DNA of 64,000 nt from positions 1-64,000 of the forward strand of contig NZ_JOMI01000003.1 of NCBI RefSeq assembly GCF_000711235.1. Reading direction: 5' to 3'. Source of the stretch: Prevotella sp. 10(H). Its GTDB lineage: Bacteria > Bacteroidota > Bacteroidia > Bacteroidales > Dysgonomonadaceae. The position numbers and the translations under genes were made by a program. Position 1 is the first letter of the stretch; each line of letters begins with the position of its first letter. The notes beneath the pieces are model-generated. The model was not told the DNA's origin. It saw only the letters and a list, made by a program, of their open reading frames with translations, and did no database searches. Positions 27,798-37,787 of the stretch are shown piece after piece.

Positions 27798-28493
27798 ATG
27801 AATTTATATTATTTAATTATTCTGATCGTATGGATTATTGGAATTTTTCTGGGGTTCCTCATGTTTCTCTATCTTGAAAACTGTTCGGGGAAAGATAGAA
27901 AAGACAGGGAACAAGAGTTAAAGAAAAGGCAAGATGCAACCAGGTTTGCATTAAAGGTGATGGAAATGGTCAGGGAGGGTTGCTTCCGGCGTATTCCGTA
28001 TGATAATATTTTTTCTGAATATGAGAACTTATTCAGTGATCTGGAAGTATACAGAAGGTTGCATGAAGGAGGAGATTTGGCAGATAAAGATATCTCAGAT
28101 ATTATTGAAAGCCGAAATTCCATGTTTAATGTCAAGATGCCGATCGATTCTTATAAATTACTGTTCAAAGCGGCGTATGAAGTAAATATATATTCATATC
28201 ATTACTGTGGTGGGAACGGTGAAAATTCTGATTATTCCATAGCTGAAGAGAAACAAAATACAAAAGATTTTTGCAGGTATAAAGATTCTTTCATTTATCG
28301 TATATCGGAAAATATACCGAGCTATGTCTATAAATTCAAAATAATTGTAGAGAGACGTCCGATGGCTTTGTTTATGAGCGTTTTGGATATTCCCGATAAG
28401 GGTTTCAGAGTAACATTATTTATAATTACTGAACAATATAAAGAATTGAAAAAAGCACGAAAAGACAAATCGGACATGACTTTGGTAAAATGA
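27798..28493 (+). CDS. Hypothetical membrane-anchored protein
   Basis: The 231-residue protein has one N-terminal membrane segment (about residues 3-26, LIILIVWIIGIFLGFLMFLYL). A charged, probably helical linker follows (DRKDREQELKKRQDATRF), then a soluble domain that should face the cytoplasm. I recognise no family. It is divergent from the lipoprotein gene with 136 bp between them. Codon use looks ordinary for the window. An imperfect hairpin follows the stop. Confidence 0.65.
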   Translation: MNLYYLIILIVWIIGIFLGFLMFLYLENCSGKDRKDREQELKKRQDATRFALKVMEMVREGCFRRIPYDNIFSEYENLFSDLEVYRRLHEGGDLADKDISDIIESRNSMFNVKMPIDSYKLLFKAAYEVNIYSYHYCGGNGENSDYSIAEEKQNTKDFCRYKDSFIYRISENIPSYVYKFKIIVERRPMALFMSVLDIPDKGFRVTLFIITEQYKELKKARKDKSDMTLVK

Positions 28494-28796
28494 TAAAGAG
28501 CCGTTCCTCGCGGAAGGGCCCTTTCAATTAACCTAAAAAACGTATTAATCAGGGCCTTATTCTCGGCCCTCCTGAAGATGTGTCTATAGCTATTAACATA
28601 GAGTTTGTTTGGTATTGAATCTAGTAAGTATTTTAGGCTCCAATATTACTATCTTTCAGATAATTGGAAAAGAATACTCGACGTTTAGAGTAATTTTATC
28701 GACGAATATGTGTATCTGTCTGATGATTCGGATTCCAAAATAAAAAAAAGACGGAGCACTTACCCCGTCTTTGCGATATTTGAAGATAAGGTCTTA
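28494..28796 (+). other. Intergenic region with two GC-rich hairpins
   Basis: Directly after the stop, AAAG-GCC-TTCC segments at about 28496-28512 pair imperfectly with GGAA-GGC-CTTT at about 28515-28530. A second hairpin, AGGGCC/GGCCCT with an 8-base loop, lies at about 28551-28570. The first may terminate the upstream gene although its T tract is poor. The remainder to the OPT terminator shows nothing. Confidence 0.4.
28740..28772 (-). terminator. Intrinsic terminator of the OPT transporter gene
   Basis: On the minus strand AAAGACGG (28765-28772) pairs with CCGTCTTT (28747-28754), followed by a run of T, 25 bases after the stop. Confidence 0.85.
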
Positions 28797-30800
28797 TTAT
28801 AATGTTTCTTTCTTTGCTTTCATAGAAGAATAGCCAAGATAACCGATAATGACAATGTACATTGCCAATGCAAGAATCTCGGATGATCCTGTGCTCAGCC
28901 ATTCTTCGTTTACCAGATTGATGCCACCGAAGCGCATCGCTGCACTTACAACTCCCATCAAAGCACCACCGGCAATAAATCCGGATGCCAACAAAGTGCC
29001 TTTTTCAAGCCGGGCGGCATTCAGTGCTTTATCTTTACTGCGGCTGCCTACGTACCAGCTTACTGCTCCCCCGATCAATAACGGGGCATTCAGTTCCATA
29101 GGGATAAACATACCCAGAGCAAATGCCAGAGCCGGAACGCGCAGCAGCGTTAATAAGATTGCAATCAATGCACCAACTCCGTATAATACCCACGGCGCAC
29201 CTGCACCCATCATCAACGGTTCGATAACTGCCGCCATGGCATTGGCCTGAGGAGCCACCAAAGCGTTAGCTCCTGTAAAACCATATGTTTTATTCAATAT
29301 GAGAATTACACCTCCTACCGTAGCAGCAGAAACAAGTGTACCTAAGAATTTCCATGATTGTTGTTTTGCAGGAGTGGTACCCAGCCAGTAACCGATTTTC
29401 AGGTCGGTAATGAAACCTCCTGCCATCGATAGTGCAGTACAAACCACCCCTCCGATAATAAGGGCGGCGACCATACCCGATGTACCTTTCAGACCCACGG
29501 CAACCATAATTACCGATGCGAGTATAAGTGTCATCAATGTCATGCCCGACACAGGGTTCGTGCCCACGATAGCTATAGCATTTGCTGCTACAGTGGTAAA
29601 CAGGAAAGCTATAATAGCAACAACTAAAATACCTACGACAGCATATAACAGATTATTTATTACCCCGAAGTAGAAAAACAGGAAGGTAACGATCAGAGCA
29701 ACGATAATACCTATAGTAATAATCTTCATCGGTAAGTCGCGTTGTGTTCGTTTATCAACTTGTTTAGTGGTTGAAGCACCACCTTTAAATTCTTTTGATG
29801 CAAGGCCGACGGCACTTTTAATGATGCTCCACGATTTGATGATGCCGATAACTCCGGCCATCGCAATACCTCCGATGCCGATATGACGTGCAAATGTGGT
29901 AAAGATAGTTTCGGGTGTCATTGTAGCAATCTCTCCGGCAAAGGTAGGATTCATAGTTGCCAACAGCGAATCGCCCAGATGCGGAAGAAGCGGCACGATA
30001 ATAAACCATACAAGCGCCGAGCCTGCACAAATAATGGCTGCATATTTTAGTCCTATAATATAGCCGAGTCCTAACACAGCAGCCCCTACATTCACTTTGA
30101 ATACCACTTTGGCTTTCTCTGCAAGTTCTGCTCCATATGGCAATACGCGGGTAGTAAATGTTTCAGCCCACGTGCCGAATGTTGCGATAAGGAAGTCATA
30201 AACTCCTCCGACTATACCGGCGAGGATAAGAGGCTTTGCCTGACTTCCGCCTTTTTCACCGGAAACTAATACCTGTGTAGTAGCGGTTGCTTCCGGGAAT
30301 GGGTATTTACCATGCATGTCCGAAACGAAATATTTACGGAACGGAATCAGAAAGAGGATACCTAGTATACCTCCGAGCAGTGAACTAAGGAATACCTGAA
30401 AGAAGTCAACACTGATTTCGGGATATTTCGATTGAAGTATATACAATGCAGGAAGCGTAAATATGGCACCCGCAACTATTACACCGCTACTTGCGCCTAT
30501 CGACTGAATGATGACATTTTCGCCCAACGCATTTTTTCGTTTGGTAGCAGTCGACAATCCCACGGCAATAATAGCTATAGGAATGGCGGCCTCGAAAACC
30601 TGTCCCACTTTCAGCCCGAGGTAGGCAGCCGCGGCACTGAACAGTACTGCCATTAATAGGCCCCACATTACCGACCACGGCGTAACTTCTTTATATTGTT
30701 TGTCGGGTGACATTATGGGTTTATATTCTTCACCCGGTTTCAACTCGCGAAAGGCATTTTCAGGCAGCCCGCTAACCTTCTCTTCATGTTCTGTTTTCAC
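28797..30800 (-). CDS. OPT-family oligopeptide transporter
   Basis: The 667-residue protein has about 14-16 membrane segments. Typical OPT features are SVMWGLLMAVLFSAAAAYLGLKVGQVFEA near the N-terminus, followed by GENVIIQSIGASSG, and KYPFPEATATTQVLVSGEKGG. Bacterial members of this branch transport short peptides, or possibly metal-chelate compounds, across the inner membrane. The gene is monocistronic with its own promoter and terminator. Confidence 0.93.
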   Translation of the reverse strand: MKTEHEEKVSGLPENAFRELKPGEEYKPIMSPDKQYKEVTPWSVMWGLLMAVLFSAAAAYLGLKVGQVFEAAIPIAIIAVGLSTATKRKNALGENVIIQSIGASSGVIVAGAIFTLPALYILQSKYPEISVDFFQVFLSSLLGGILGILFLIPFRKYFVSDMHGKYPFPEATATTQVLVSGEKGGSQAKPLILAGIVGGVYDFLIATFGTWAETFTTRVLPYGAELAEKAKVVFKVNVGAAVLGLGYIIGLKYAAIICAGSALVWFIIVPLLPHLGDSLLATMNPTFAGEIATMTPETIFTTFARHIGIGGIAMAGVIGIIKSWSIIKSAVGLASKEFKGGASTTKQVDKRTQRDLPMKIITIGIIVALIVTFLFFYFGVINNLLYAVVGILVVAIIAFLFTTVAANAIAIVGTNPVSGMTLMTLILASVIMVAVGLKGTSGMVAALIIGGVVCTALSMAGGFITDLKIGYWLGTTPAKQQSWKFLGTLVSAATVGGVILILNKTYGFTGANALVAPQANAMAAVIEPLMMGAGAPWVLYGVGALIAILLTLLRVPALAFALGMFIPMELNAPLLIGGAVSWYVGSRSKDKALNAARLEKGTLLASGFIAGGALMGVVSAAMRFGGINLVNEEWLSTGSSEILALAMYIVIIGYLGYSSMKAKKETL

Positions 30801-30864
30801 GCGTCAGCTATTTATAGGTTACAAAAGATTCAGGTGTAATTCACTTCCTGAATTTCTAACAGTA

Positions 30865-30895
30865 CAAAACTACATTTTTTCCCCGAAAGAAAAAA
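30865..30895 (-). promoter_or_regulatory. Promoter of the OPT transporter gene
   Basis: On the minus strand TTTT, a 19-base spacer and TAGTTTTG (30865-30872) fit TTTG-N19-TAnnTTTG. The predicted leader is about 58 nt. The -33 region overlaps the terminator of the upstream gene. Confidence 0.5.
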
Positions 30896-30915
30896 GCTAC
30901 CCGGCGGGCAGCTTT
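30886..30915 (-). terminator. Intrinsic terminator of the small membrane protein gene
   Basis: AAAGCT and AGCTTT flank a CCC/GGG inner stem. The minus strand continues into a T-rich tract, 13 bases after the stop at 30928. Confidence 0.75.
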
Positions 30916-30927
30916 CAATATATCCGG

Positions 30928-31383
30928 TTAATCGTTATGATATGGTATATTTTTATGTTCGCACATTTCTATAATCTTTGCCTTTACAGTCATTACATCC
31001 TCATATGTAAGGCGGGTGATATCCATTTTCTTCTGCTTTTTCTCACCATTCAATAAGAAGACGATATAGCTTGTACCGATGTTTACACGGCTGACATTTG
31101 TCCAGTCTATAGTTGTTTTGATTTGTTGAGGCAAAGCAATAATAATAGAGTTGTTGTCGATTTTCAGTAGTGGGCCGGGAAGCCATAATGTGTTGCTCAA
31201 TACTATTATAGTGGCAAAGATAAATCCTGCCAGTGCACAGAAGAACAAAACTCCGTACCGGCTGGCAATCCCTTCGGTAATAGTAAAATACAAGGTGAAT
31301 CCGGCCAGATAAATTCCGGTTATAATATTCGCTATCTTCCTTGTTTGGGAGATTTCTCCATAATTGATGTTCAATTCGTTCAT
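30928..31383 (-). CDS. Small membrane protein with PH-like soluble domain
   Basis: The 151-residue protein has two N-terminal membrane segments (about residues 15-33 and 44-62). A soluble part follows that looks like a bacterial PH-type beta domain: LLKIDNNSIIIALP, IDWTNVSRVNIG. The PH resemblance is weak and based on pattern only. It lies 27 bp downstream of tcdA on the same strand and is probably cotranscribed. Confidence 0.6.
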   Translation of the reverse strand: MNELNINYGEISQTRKIANIITGIYLAGFTLYFTITEGIASRYGVLFFCALAGFIFATIIVLSNTLWLPGPLLKIDNNSIIIALPQQIKTTIDWTNVSRVNIGTSYIVFLLNGEKKQKKMDITRLTYEDVMTVKAKIIEMCEHKNIPYHND

Positions 31384-31410
31384 ATTCTTATTGTTTTAAT
31401 ATGTCTGTTT

Positions 31411-32175
31411 TCAATTCTTACAGATGTCCTGTATTATCAATCCCGCCAGCGTGAATCCGAAAATGGCTGTTATATGTACCAGAGTTCCATTTGTCTGCGC
31501 CTTCACACTCGGGTTGTCTTCCTTTAGTAACTGTGAGCTTTTCGATTCATCGTTTTCGTATTTCAGTCCTTTATTTTCCAGTAATTCGTCGCTATACACA
31601 CACATCACTTTTTTTGCAGGCTTTTGTCCCTGCTTCATCTTCCGGCGAAGAGCGGCAGCAAGAGGACAACCTTTGACTTTCCAGAATTCAGCAGTCTTTA
31701 TTTTGGTCGGGTCAATTTTTAATGCGGCACCCATCGATGAAAAGACTTTCGCTTTGGTACGGCTTGCCGTGTTTATTAAGTGCAACTTGTGCTTGAGGCT
31801 GTCTATGGCGTCGATAATATAATCGTATCCGTTAAGATTGAAAGAGTCTGAAGTTTCTTCGCTGTATACTCCGGCTATAGCTGTTATTTCAGCATCGGGA
31901 TTTATATCCAGCAACCGTGCTTTCAAAACTTCTACTTTACGTTGGCCTACTGTTTTTGTTGTTGCCATCAGCTGACGGTTGATATTCGTTTCGCATACAA
32001 AATCGGAATCCACAATAGTAAGATATTTCACTCCTGTACGGATTAGGCTTTCGGCACACCAGCTGCCTACTCCCCCTACACCGAAAAGGATAACCCGTTT
32101 TTCGGCTATTTTGTTCATTGTGTCGCTGCCGAGCAGTAACTCTGCCCGTTTGAATATACCTTTTTCCTGTTGCAT
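31411..32175 (-). CDS. tcdA: tRNA threonylcarbamoyladenosine dehydratase (ThiF/E1-like)
   Basis: The 254-residue protein has the ATP-binding GVGGVGSWCAESLIRTG near residues 32-48 and VDSDFVCETNINRQLMA, the adenylation motif of E1-like enzymes. YIIDAIDSLKHK follows. It matches TcdA/CsdL, which cyclises t6A37 in ANN-decoding tRNAs to ct6A using ATP. It lacks the rhodanese domain of MoeB-type relatives. The gene starts 175 bp from the divergent purD start. Confidence 0.93.
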   Translation of the reverse strand: MQQEKGIFKRAELLLGSDTMNKIAEKRVILFGVGGVGSWCAESLIRTGVKYLTIVDSDFVCETNINRQLMATTKTVGQRKVEVLKARLLDINPDAEITAIAGVYSEETSDSFNLNGYDYIIDAIDSLKHKLHLINTASRTKAKVFSSMGAALKIDPTKIKTAEFWKVKGCPLAAALRRKMKQGQKPAKKVMCVYSDELLENKGLKYENDESKSSQLLKEDNPSVKAQTNGTLVHITAIFGFTLAGLIIQDICKN

Positions 32176-32226
32176 GCTTTATTGTTCTCTTTTTCGGGAT
32201 GTAAAATTACAATAAATATCTTGGGT

Positions 32227-32258
32227 TTTCATCTTAAGAAAATAATCATGTATCTTTG
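32227..32258 (+). promoter_or_regulatory. Promoter of purD
   Basis: TATCTTTG at 32251-32258 is a perfect -7 box, with TTTC about 20 bases upstream. The leader to the purD ATG is about 85 nt. I saw no purine riboswitch in it. Confidence 0.55.
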
Positions 32259-32350
32259 CACCTCAAAGATTTACATCCTATAACTTTTGCAGGATTAATA
32301 AATTGCCGGATAAAAGTACGATAATAATAGCCAAACATTAATATACAACT

Positions 32351-33622
32351 ATGAACATATTACTACTGGGAAGCGGAGGACGCGAAAATGCACTTGCTTG
32401 GAAAATGGTGCAAAGTACGAAACTGGATAAACTATACGTTGCACCCGGCAATGCAGGCACGCACCAGATTGCGGAAAATGTGAACTTGTCTGCAACCGAT
32501 TTTCCGGCAGTAAAGCAATTTATTCTTGCTAAGAATATCGATATGGTTGTTGTTGGGCCGGAAGAGCCGCTGGTGAAAGGGATTTACGATTATTTGGCTA
32601 ACGAACCCGAAACTAAAAATATACCCGTTATCGGCCCATCGAAAGAGGGGGCGCAACTGGAAGGTAGCAAGGACTTTGCAAAGCAATTCATGATGCGGCA
32701 TAATATCCCTACTGCCCGTTATAAGAGTTTTACATTAGACGAATTGGAAGAAGCCTATTGTTTTCTTGAGGAACTGGAAGCTCCTTATGTATTGAAAGCT
32801 GATGGATTGGCTGCAGGAAAAGGAGTATTGATTCTAAATAATCTGACAGAAGCAAAAAAAGAGTTGAAAAGTATGCTTGGAGGGATGTTTGGAGATGCCA
32901 GCAGGACGGTGGTGATAGAAGAGTTTCTTTCAGGTATCGAATGTTCGGTATTTGTATTAACGGACGGTGATTCTTATAAGATACTGCCTGTAGCGAAAGA
33001 TTATAAGCGTATCGGTGAGGGAGATACCGGATTGAACACCGGAGGTATGGGCGCGGTTTCTCCCGTTTCGTTTGCTGATGATGTATTCATGAATAAGGTA
33101 GAAGAACGCATCGTTATACCAACTGTCGAAGGGTTGAAAAAAGACAATATTATATACAAAGGTTTTATTTTTCTTGGACTGATAGAGGTGAAAGGCGAAC
33201 CGATGGTAATCGAATATAACGTGCGCATGGGCGACCCTGAAACAGAAGTTGTAATGCTGCGTATCAAGTCGGATTTGGTAGAATTATTCGAAGGCGTAGC
33301 AAATAAGACGCTTGATAAGGTAGCTTTGGAAGAAGACGACCAATATGCCGTAACAGTAATGCTTGTATCTGGCGGATATCCGGGCGACTATGAAAAAAAT
33401 AAGGTAATGACCGGACTGGATGAGGTAAAAGACAGTATTCTTTTCCATGCCGGGACAAAATTATCAGATGGCAATGTGCTGACAAGTGGTGGTCGTGTAA
33501 TTGCAATCAGTTCATACGGGAACACAAAAGAAGAGGCTCTTACCAAATCATATAAAATTGCAGAAGTGGTATCTTTCGATAAGAAATACTACCGGAAGGA
33601 TATCGGCTTCGACCTGAAATAA
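32351..33622 (+). CDS. purD: Phosphoribosylamine-glycine ligase
   Basis: The 423-residue ATP-grasp enzyme catalyses the second step of purine synthesis. Visible motifs are the N-terminal [16 protein letters not shown], the ATP-grasp loop [24 protein letters not shown] and the metal-binding [11 protein letters not shown]. Length and order are standard for GARS. The next gene starts immediately after the stop, so they are cotranscribed. Confidence 0.97.
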   Translation: MNILLLGSGGRENALAWKMVQSTKLDKLYVAPGNAGTHQIAENVNLSATDFPAVKQFILAKNIDMVVVGPEEPLVKGIYDYLANEPETKNIPVIGPSKEGAQLEGSKDFAKQFMMRHNIPTARYKSFTLDELEEAYCFLEELEAPYVLKADGLAAGKGVLILNNLTEAKKELKSMLGGMFGDASRTVVIEEFLSGIECSVFVLTDGDSYKILPVAKDYKRIGEGDTGLNTGGMGAVSPVSFADDVFMNKVEERIVIPTVEGLKKDNIIYKGFIFLGLIEVKGEPMVIEYNVRMGDPETEVVMLRIKSDLVELFEGVANKTLDKVALEEDDQYAVTVMLVSGGYPGDYEKNKVMTGLDEVKDSILFHAGTKLSDGNVLTSGGRVIAISSYGNTKEEALTKSYKIAEVVSFDKKYYRKDIGFDLK

Positions 33623-34630
33623 ATGGCAGCAGTACCAAGATCATATAAAAAGAATGTTGCGGAGGGCAATGGGATATTTATACTTTCCATTGTAATAGCC
33701 GTTATTATCCGCATTGTCTATTTTATATATTTCGGTATAACGACTGACTATTCCGTCAACGGATATTTGTGGAAACCTCTTGTGCCTTATTTTAGTAATG
33801 ATCTGGCTTCTTTTATATGCAGCGGTTTGTTTGTTGGAGGGATGGCATTCTTTTCTTCTCATATCAATACAGCCCATGTATTGATCCGCAGGAAGACTTT
33901 ATTGCCTCCTGCCGTAATCATTCTTCTGTTTAGCTGCAATCCGCGATTTATTTCCATGTCGGGCGAGTATGTAAGTGCATTGCTGGCTTTGTATGTGATC
34001 TTTATTTTATTTGAGGCCTATAATAGTATAGATAAACAGATATATGCGTTTAAGACGGGGTTCATTGTTGCATTGGGAAGTTTGTTCACTCCTGTAATGC
34101 TCATATATCTGCCTCTCCTGTGGATTGCTTTGGGCATTATGAGATGTTTCAATTTTAAGGCATTCCTTGCTACATTAATGGGTGCTCTTATCTTGTATTT
34201 CCCTGCTTTTTCTTTCTTTTTGTTTACCGATGATATAGACACTTTCCTCTTACCTTTTGTTTCACTTGACTCTCAGTTATTGGCCGATTTTCCGTTTTAT
34301 AATTTTGATATAGGGAATTGGGTGATACTGGTGTATTCAATAGTGTTGCTGACTGTAATAATTACCGATAACTATATCAACCGCCATAAAGATAAGATCA
34401 GGATAAGGGCTTATCTTGCGCTGTTGGGTTCCACTTCGGTGTTTGCAGTCTTGGCATATTTATTTTTGAATATTGACCCACTATTGAATATCTATATTGC
34501 ATTGATAGCCGGATCTTTGTTATTGTCCCATTTTTTTGCTCTGGTGGAACAGAAATCCAGCGTGATTATTTTTTACATATCTTCCATAGTGTATTTTCTG
34601 TTCAGCTTTTTACCTTTTTTATCTTTATAA
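33623..34630 (+). CDS. Multi-pass membrane protein downstream of purD
   Basis: The 335-residue protein has about nine predicted membrane segments and short loops. The ATG directly abuts the purD stop, which implies translational coupling. I recall membrane proteins of this kind following purD in other Bacteroidales, possibly the DUF6427 family, but I cannot confirm the family. No catalytic motif is visible and no function is assigned. Confidence 0.75.
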   Translation: MAAVPRSYKKNVAEGNGIFILSIVIAVIIRIVYFIYFGITTDYSVNGYLWKPLVPYFSNDLASFICSGLFVGGMAFFSSHINTAHVLIRRKTLLPPAVIILLFSCNPRFISMSGEYVSALLALYVIFILFEAYNSIDKQIYAFKTGFIVALGSLFTPVMLIYLPLLWIALGIMRCFNFKAFLATLMGALILYFPAFSFFLFTDDIDTFLLPFVSLDSQLLADFPFYNFDIGNWVILVYSIVLLTVIITDNYINRHKDKIRIRAYLALLGSTSVFAVLAYLFLNIDPLLNIYIALIAGSLLLSHFFALVEQKSSVIIFYISSIVYFLFSFLPFLSL

Positions 34631-34731
34631 ATAAAACATTATAAGATTATTGTACGTTCTTTATTTATGATGAATATGCTTATGAATATTTAATAAATAG
34701 ATGAATAAATAACTAAAAAGATAAAATCGAA

Positions 34732-35202
34732 ATGAAACCACTATTGACAATCATATTTGCAGCTCTTTTTTTAATGGGTTGTAAATCTACAGACAGCTTA
34801 TCGAAGCAGGAAACCATAGCACAGATTACGGATAAAATAGAATCACAGAATTATAGATTTGTACCCACTACCGCTTTGCCTACCGGAGGCCGGTCTGTAA
34901 ATTTGAGTTATTCATACTCGTTAAGAGTTTCCAAAGACTCGGTAGATTCCTATCTTCCTTATTTTGGAAGGGCGTATGTAGCACCATCCCCAACAGATGA
35001 GGGAGGTATAAAATTTGTAAGTACCGACTTTGGCTACACCGTCACTAAAAAGAAAAAAGATATGTGGGAAATCGAAATTAAACCCAATGATAACTCAAAA
35101 AGGTACCAGTTAAACCTGCAAATCGGAGATACAGGATATGCAACTCTGTCAGTGAGAGATAACAATCGGCAATCAATAAGTTTTTATGGAAAGATAGAAT
35201 AA
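34732..35202 (+). CDS. DUF4251 lipoprotein
   Basis: The 156-residue protein has a lipoprotein signal (LLTIIFAALFLMGC, acylated Cys at about residue 17). The body matches DUF4251: YRFVPTTALPTGGRS, then DSYLPYFGRAYVAP near residue 80, and the C-terminal ISFYGKIE. DUF4251 is a Bacteroidetes-restricted envelope family of unknown function. It sits alone between the purD operon and lpxD. Confidence 0.88.
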   Translation: MKPLLTIIFAALFLMGCKSTDSLSKQETIAQITDKIESQNYRFVPTTALPTGGRSVNLSYSYSLRVSKDSVDSYLPYFGRAYVAPSPTDEGGIKFVSTDFGYTVTKKKKDMWEIEIKPNDNSKRYQLNLQIGDTGYATLSVRDNNRQSISFYGKIE

Positions 35203-35251
35203 ATATATAATATTTCACCTTCTATGACTCTTTTTTTAAGTATAAAAGTCA

Positions 35252-35259
35252 TATATTTG
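35252..35259 (+). promoter_or_regulatory. Promoter -7 box of the lpx operon
   Basis: TATATTTG matches TAnnTTTG exactly, 61 bases before the lpxD start. A -33 TTTG is not clear. Confidence 0.5.
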
Positions 35260-35320
35260 GAAAATTATTACTTATTTCGCATCTCTAAAAGGGACGCCAA
35301 ATACTTTTGAATATTTATTT

Positions 35321-36367
35321 ATGCAAATATCTTTCACTGCAGAGCAAATCGCCACAGTATTAAATGGTACAATAGAAGGTGATCCTTCGGTTGTAGTGAA
35401 TAATTTTTCCAGAATCGAAGAGGGTAAGCCCGGAACACTGACTTTTTTAGCGAATCCTAAATACACACATTTTATTTATCAGACAGAAGCCAGCATTGTT
35501 TTGGTTAACAATGATTTCGTGGCGGAGCAACCCGTTAAGGCAACATTAATACGTTGCTTTAATGCATATGCTGCGCTTGCAGTTCTGTTGGAAATGGTAG
35601 AGAAAACGAAACCTCGGAAATCGGGTATCGAGCCTATGTCATATATTGCTCCAAGCGCTAAAGTAGGAGAGAATATATATGTAGGAGCATTTACTTACAT
35701 TGCTGAGAATGTAAAAATAGGAAATAACACCCAGATATATCCGCAGGTCTACATTGGTGAAAATGTTACTGTGGGAGATAATACAATAATATATCCCGGA
35801 GCCAAAATATATCAGGGGTGTATTGTCGGCAATGACTGTATTATACATGCCGGAGTCGTTATCGGCAGCGATGGATTCGGCTTTGCTCCTGAAAACGGGG
35901 CTTATAAAAAGATACCTCAAATGGGAATCGTTATCGTAGAGGACGACGTTGAGATAGGTGCTAATACTACTATCGATCGTGCAGTCATGGATGCTACGAT
36001 TATACATAAAGGAGTTAAATTAGACAACCTTATCCAGATTGCCCATAATGTAGAGGTTGGGGAAAATACAGTTATGGCAGCACAAGTCGGCATTTCCGGA
36101 TCTACAAAAGTAGGTAAGCATTGCATGTTTGGAGGACAGGTCGGTTTGGGCGGGCACATTACTATCGGGGACGATGCCAATATAGGTGCACAATCCGGTA
36201 TCATCAGTAATGTAGAGTCAGGTGCAAAAATAATAGGAGCGCCTGCTATTCCGGTGAGAGATTTTTTCAGATCCAGCGTGGTGTTCCCTAAATTACCGGA
36301 AATGTATCGTCAAATGGCTAAAATGCAAAAGGAAATAGACGAGTTAAAATCTAACCAGAACAAATAA
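35321..36367 (+). CDS. lpxD: UDP-3-O-(3-hydroxyacyl)glucosamine N-acyltransferase
   Basis: The 348-residue protein has the N-terminal LpxD uridine-binding domain ([17 protein letters not shown]) followed by a long left-handed beta helix of hexapeptide repeats. It closes with a C-terminal helix containing [18 protein letters not shown]. The catalytic His lies in [14 protein letters not shown]. It adds the N-linked acyl chain in lipid A synthesis, using acyl-ACP. It is first in the lpxD, lpxC-fabZ, lpxA operon with gaps of 20 and 14 bp. Confidence 0.96.
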   Translation: MQISFTAEQIATVLNGTIEGDPSVVVNNFSRIEEGKPGTLTFLANPKYTHFIYQTEASIVLVNNDFVAEQPVKATLIRCFNAYAALAVLLEMVEKTKPRKSGIEPMSYIAPSAKVGENIYVGAFTYIAENVKIGNNTQIYPQVYIGENVTVGDNTIIYPGAKIYQGCIVGNDCIIHAGVVIGSDGFGFAPENGAYKKIPQMGIVIVEDDVEIGANTTIDRAVMDATIIHKGVKLDNLIQIAHNVEVGENTVMAAQVGISGSTKVGKHCMFGGQVGLGGHITIGDDANIGAQSGIISNVESGAKIIGAPAIPVRDFFRSSVVFPKLPEMYRQMAKMQKEIDELKSNQNK

Positions 36368-36387
36368 GAATCATTTATTAAAAAAGA

Positions 36388-37773
36388 ATGAGCAAGCAAC
36401 ATACGCTGAAAAGCAGTTTTACTTTACACGGAAAAGGTTTACATACAGGACTACCAATTACAATAACATTTAATCCGGCTCCTGAAAACCATGGCTACAA
36501 AATAAAAAGAGTTGACTTGGAAAATCAGCCGGTAATCGATGTGTTGGCCGAAAATGTTGGTAATACTCAAAGGGGTACTGTTCTTATAAAAGACGGTGTG
36601 CAGGTGAGCACGATAGAGCATGCTATGGCAGCACTTTATGCATTGAGAGTAGACAATTGTTTGATAGAAGTAAATGCTCCTGAATTCCCGATTCTTGATG
36701 GTAGTTCAATACAGTATGTTCAGTCTATATACGGAGTTGGCACAGTGGAGCAAACCGAAGAAAGGGATTACTTTATCGTTCGCCAGAAAATGGAAGTGGT
36801 GGATGAAGAAACCGGCTCGAGGCTGACACTTTTACCTGACGACCGTTTTTGTATAAACTCGTTTATAGAATTTGAATCCAAATATATACCTAATCAATCT
36901 GCTTCATTAGAAGATCTGGATGATTTTTCGAAGGATATTGCTAGTTCCCGTACATTCGTATTCGTACGTGAAATACAGAAATTACGTGATGCCGGCTTGA
37001 TAAAAGGAGGTGACTTGGATAATGCCATAGTAATTTATGAACGCCAAATTTCCCAGAACGAACTGGACAGTTTAGCCGATCTATTAGGTGTACCTCATAA
37101 GAATGCTTCTGAATTAGGATACTTGAATAATAAACAAATCCAGTATCCGAATGAGCCTGCACGTCATAAGCTCCTCGATATAATAGGAGATATGGCACTC
37201 ATCGGAAAACCCATAAAAGGGCGTATTATAGCTACACGTCCGGGCCATAAGATCAATAATAAACTGGCTCGTCTTATACGTAAACAAATTAAATTGAATG
37301 AAGTACAACCTCCTATTTACGACCCGAATAAAGAGGCTGTTTTTGATATAAAAAGGATAAAAGAATTATTGCCGCACAGATATCCTTTTCTGATGGTAGA
37401 CAGAGTTATTGAAATCGGAAGAAAGCATATTGTCGGAATAAAAAACCTGAGTGTAAACGAATTGTTTTTTCAGGGGCATTTTCCTCAGGAACCCGTTATG
37501 CCCGGAGTCCTTCAAATAGAGGCAATGGCTCAGATAGGAGGCCTTCTTGTCCTTTCGCAGGTGGAAGAACCTGAGAGATATTCTACTTATTTTCTTAAAA
37601 TTGATAATGTAAAATTCAGGAATAAGGCAGTTCCCGGAGATACGCTTGTTTTCAGGCTTAATATGATGTCTGAAATCCGAAGAGGTATAGCCAACATGAA
37701 GGGATATGCTTTTATCGGAGATAAGCTTGTTTCTGAGGCCGAATTTACAGCCCAAATCGTGAAAAACAAATAA
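36388..37773 (+). CDS. lpxC-fabZ: LpxC-FabZ bifunctional fusion (lipid A deacetylase / hydroxyacyl-ACP dehydratase)
   Basis: Residues 1-300 are LpxC, the zinc deacetylase for the committed step of lipid A synthesis. Zinc-site elements are STIEHAMAAL near residue 75 and HKLLDIIGD near 259. Residues from about 318 are FabZ, with LLPHRYPFLMVDR, GHFPQEPVMPG (catalytic His near 363) and IEAMAQ (catalytic Glu near 378). The frame is continuous across the linker. This is the natural fusion known from Bacteroidetes, not a sequencing artefact. Confidence 0.96.
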   Translation: MSKQHTLKSSFTLHGKGLHTGLPITITFNPAPENHGYKIKRVDLENQPVIDVLAENVGNTQRGTVLIKDGVQVSTIEHAMAALYALRVDNCLIEVNAPEFPILDGSSIQYVQSIYGVGTVEQTEERDYFIVRQKMEVVDEETGSRLTLLPDDRFCINSFIEFESKYIPNQSASLEDLDDFSKDIASSRTFVFVREIQKLRDAGLIKGGDLDNAIVIYERQISQNELDSLADLLGVPHKNASELGYLNNKQIQYPNEPARHKLLDIIGDMALIGKPIKGRIIATRPGHKINNKLARLIRKQIKLNEVQPPIYDPNKEAVFDIKRIKELLPHRYPFLMVDRVIEIGRKHIVGIKNLSVNELFFQGHFPQEPVMPGVLQIEAMAQIGGLLVLSQVEEPERYSTYFLKIDNVKFRNKAVPGDTLVFRLNMMSEIRRGIANMKGYAFIGDKLVSEAEFTAQIVKNK

Positions 37774-37787
37774 CTAACTAAACAATC

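Noticed and set aside
36388-37773. LpxC-FabZ as a frameshift or assembly artefact
   Set aside because: The reading frame is continuous and the fusion is well known in Bacteroidetes.
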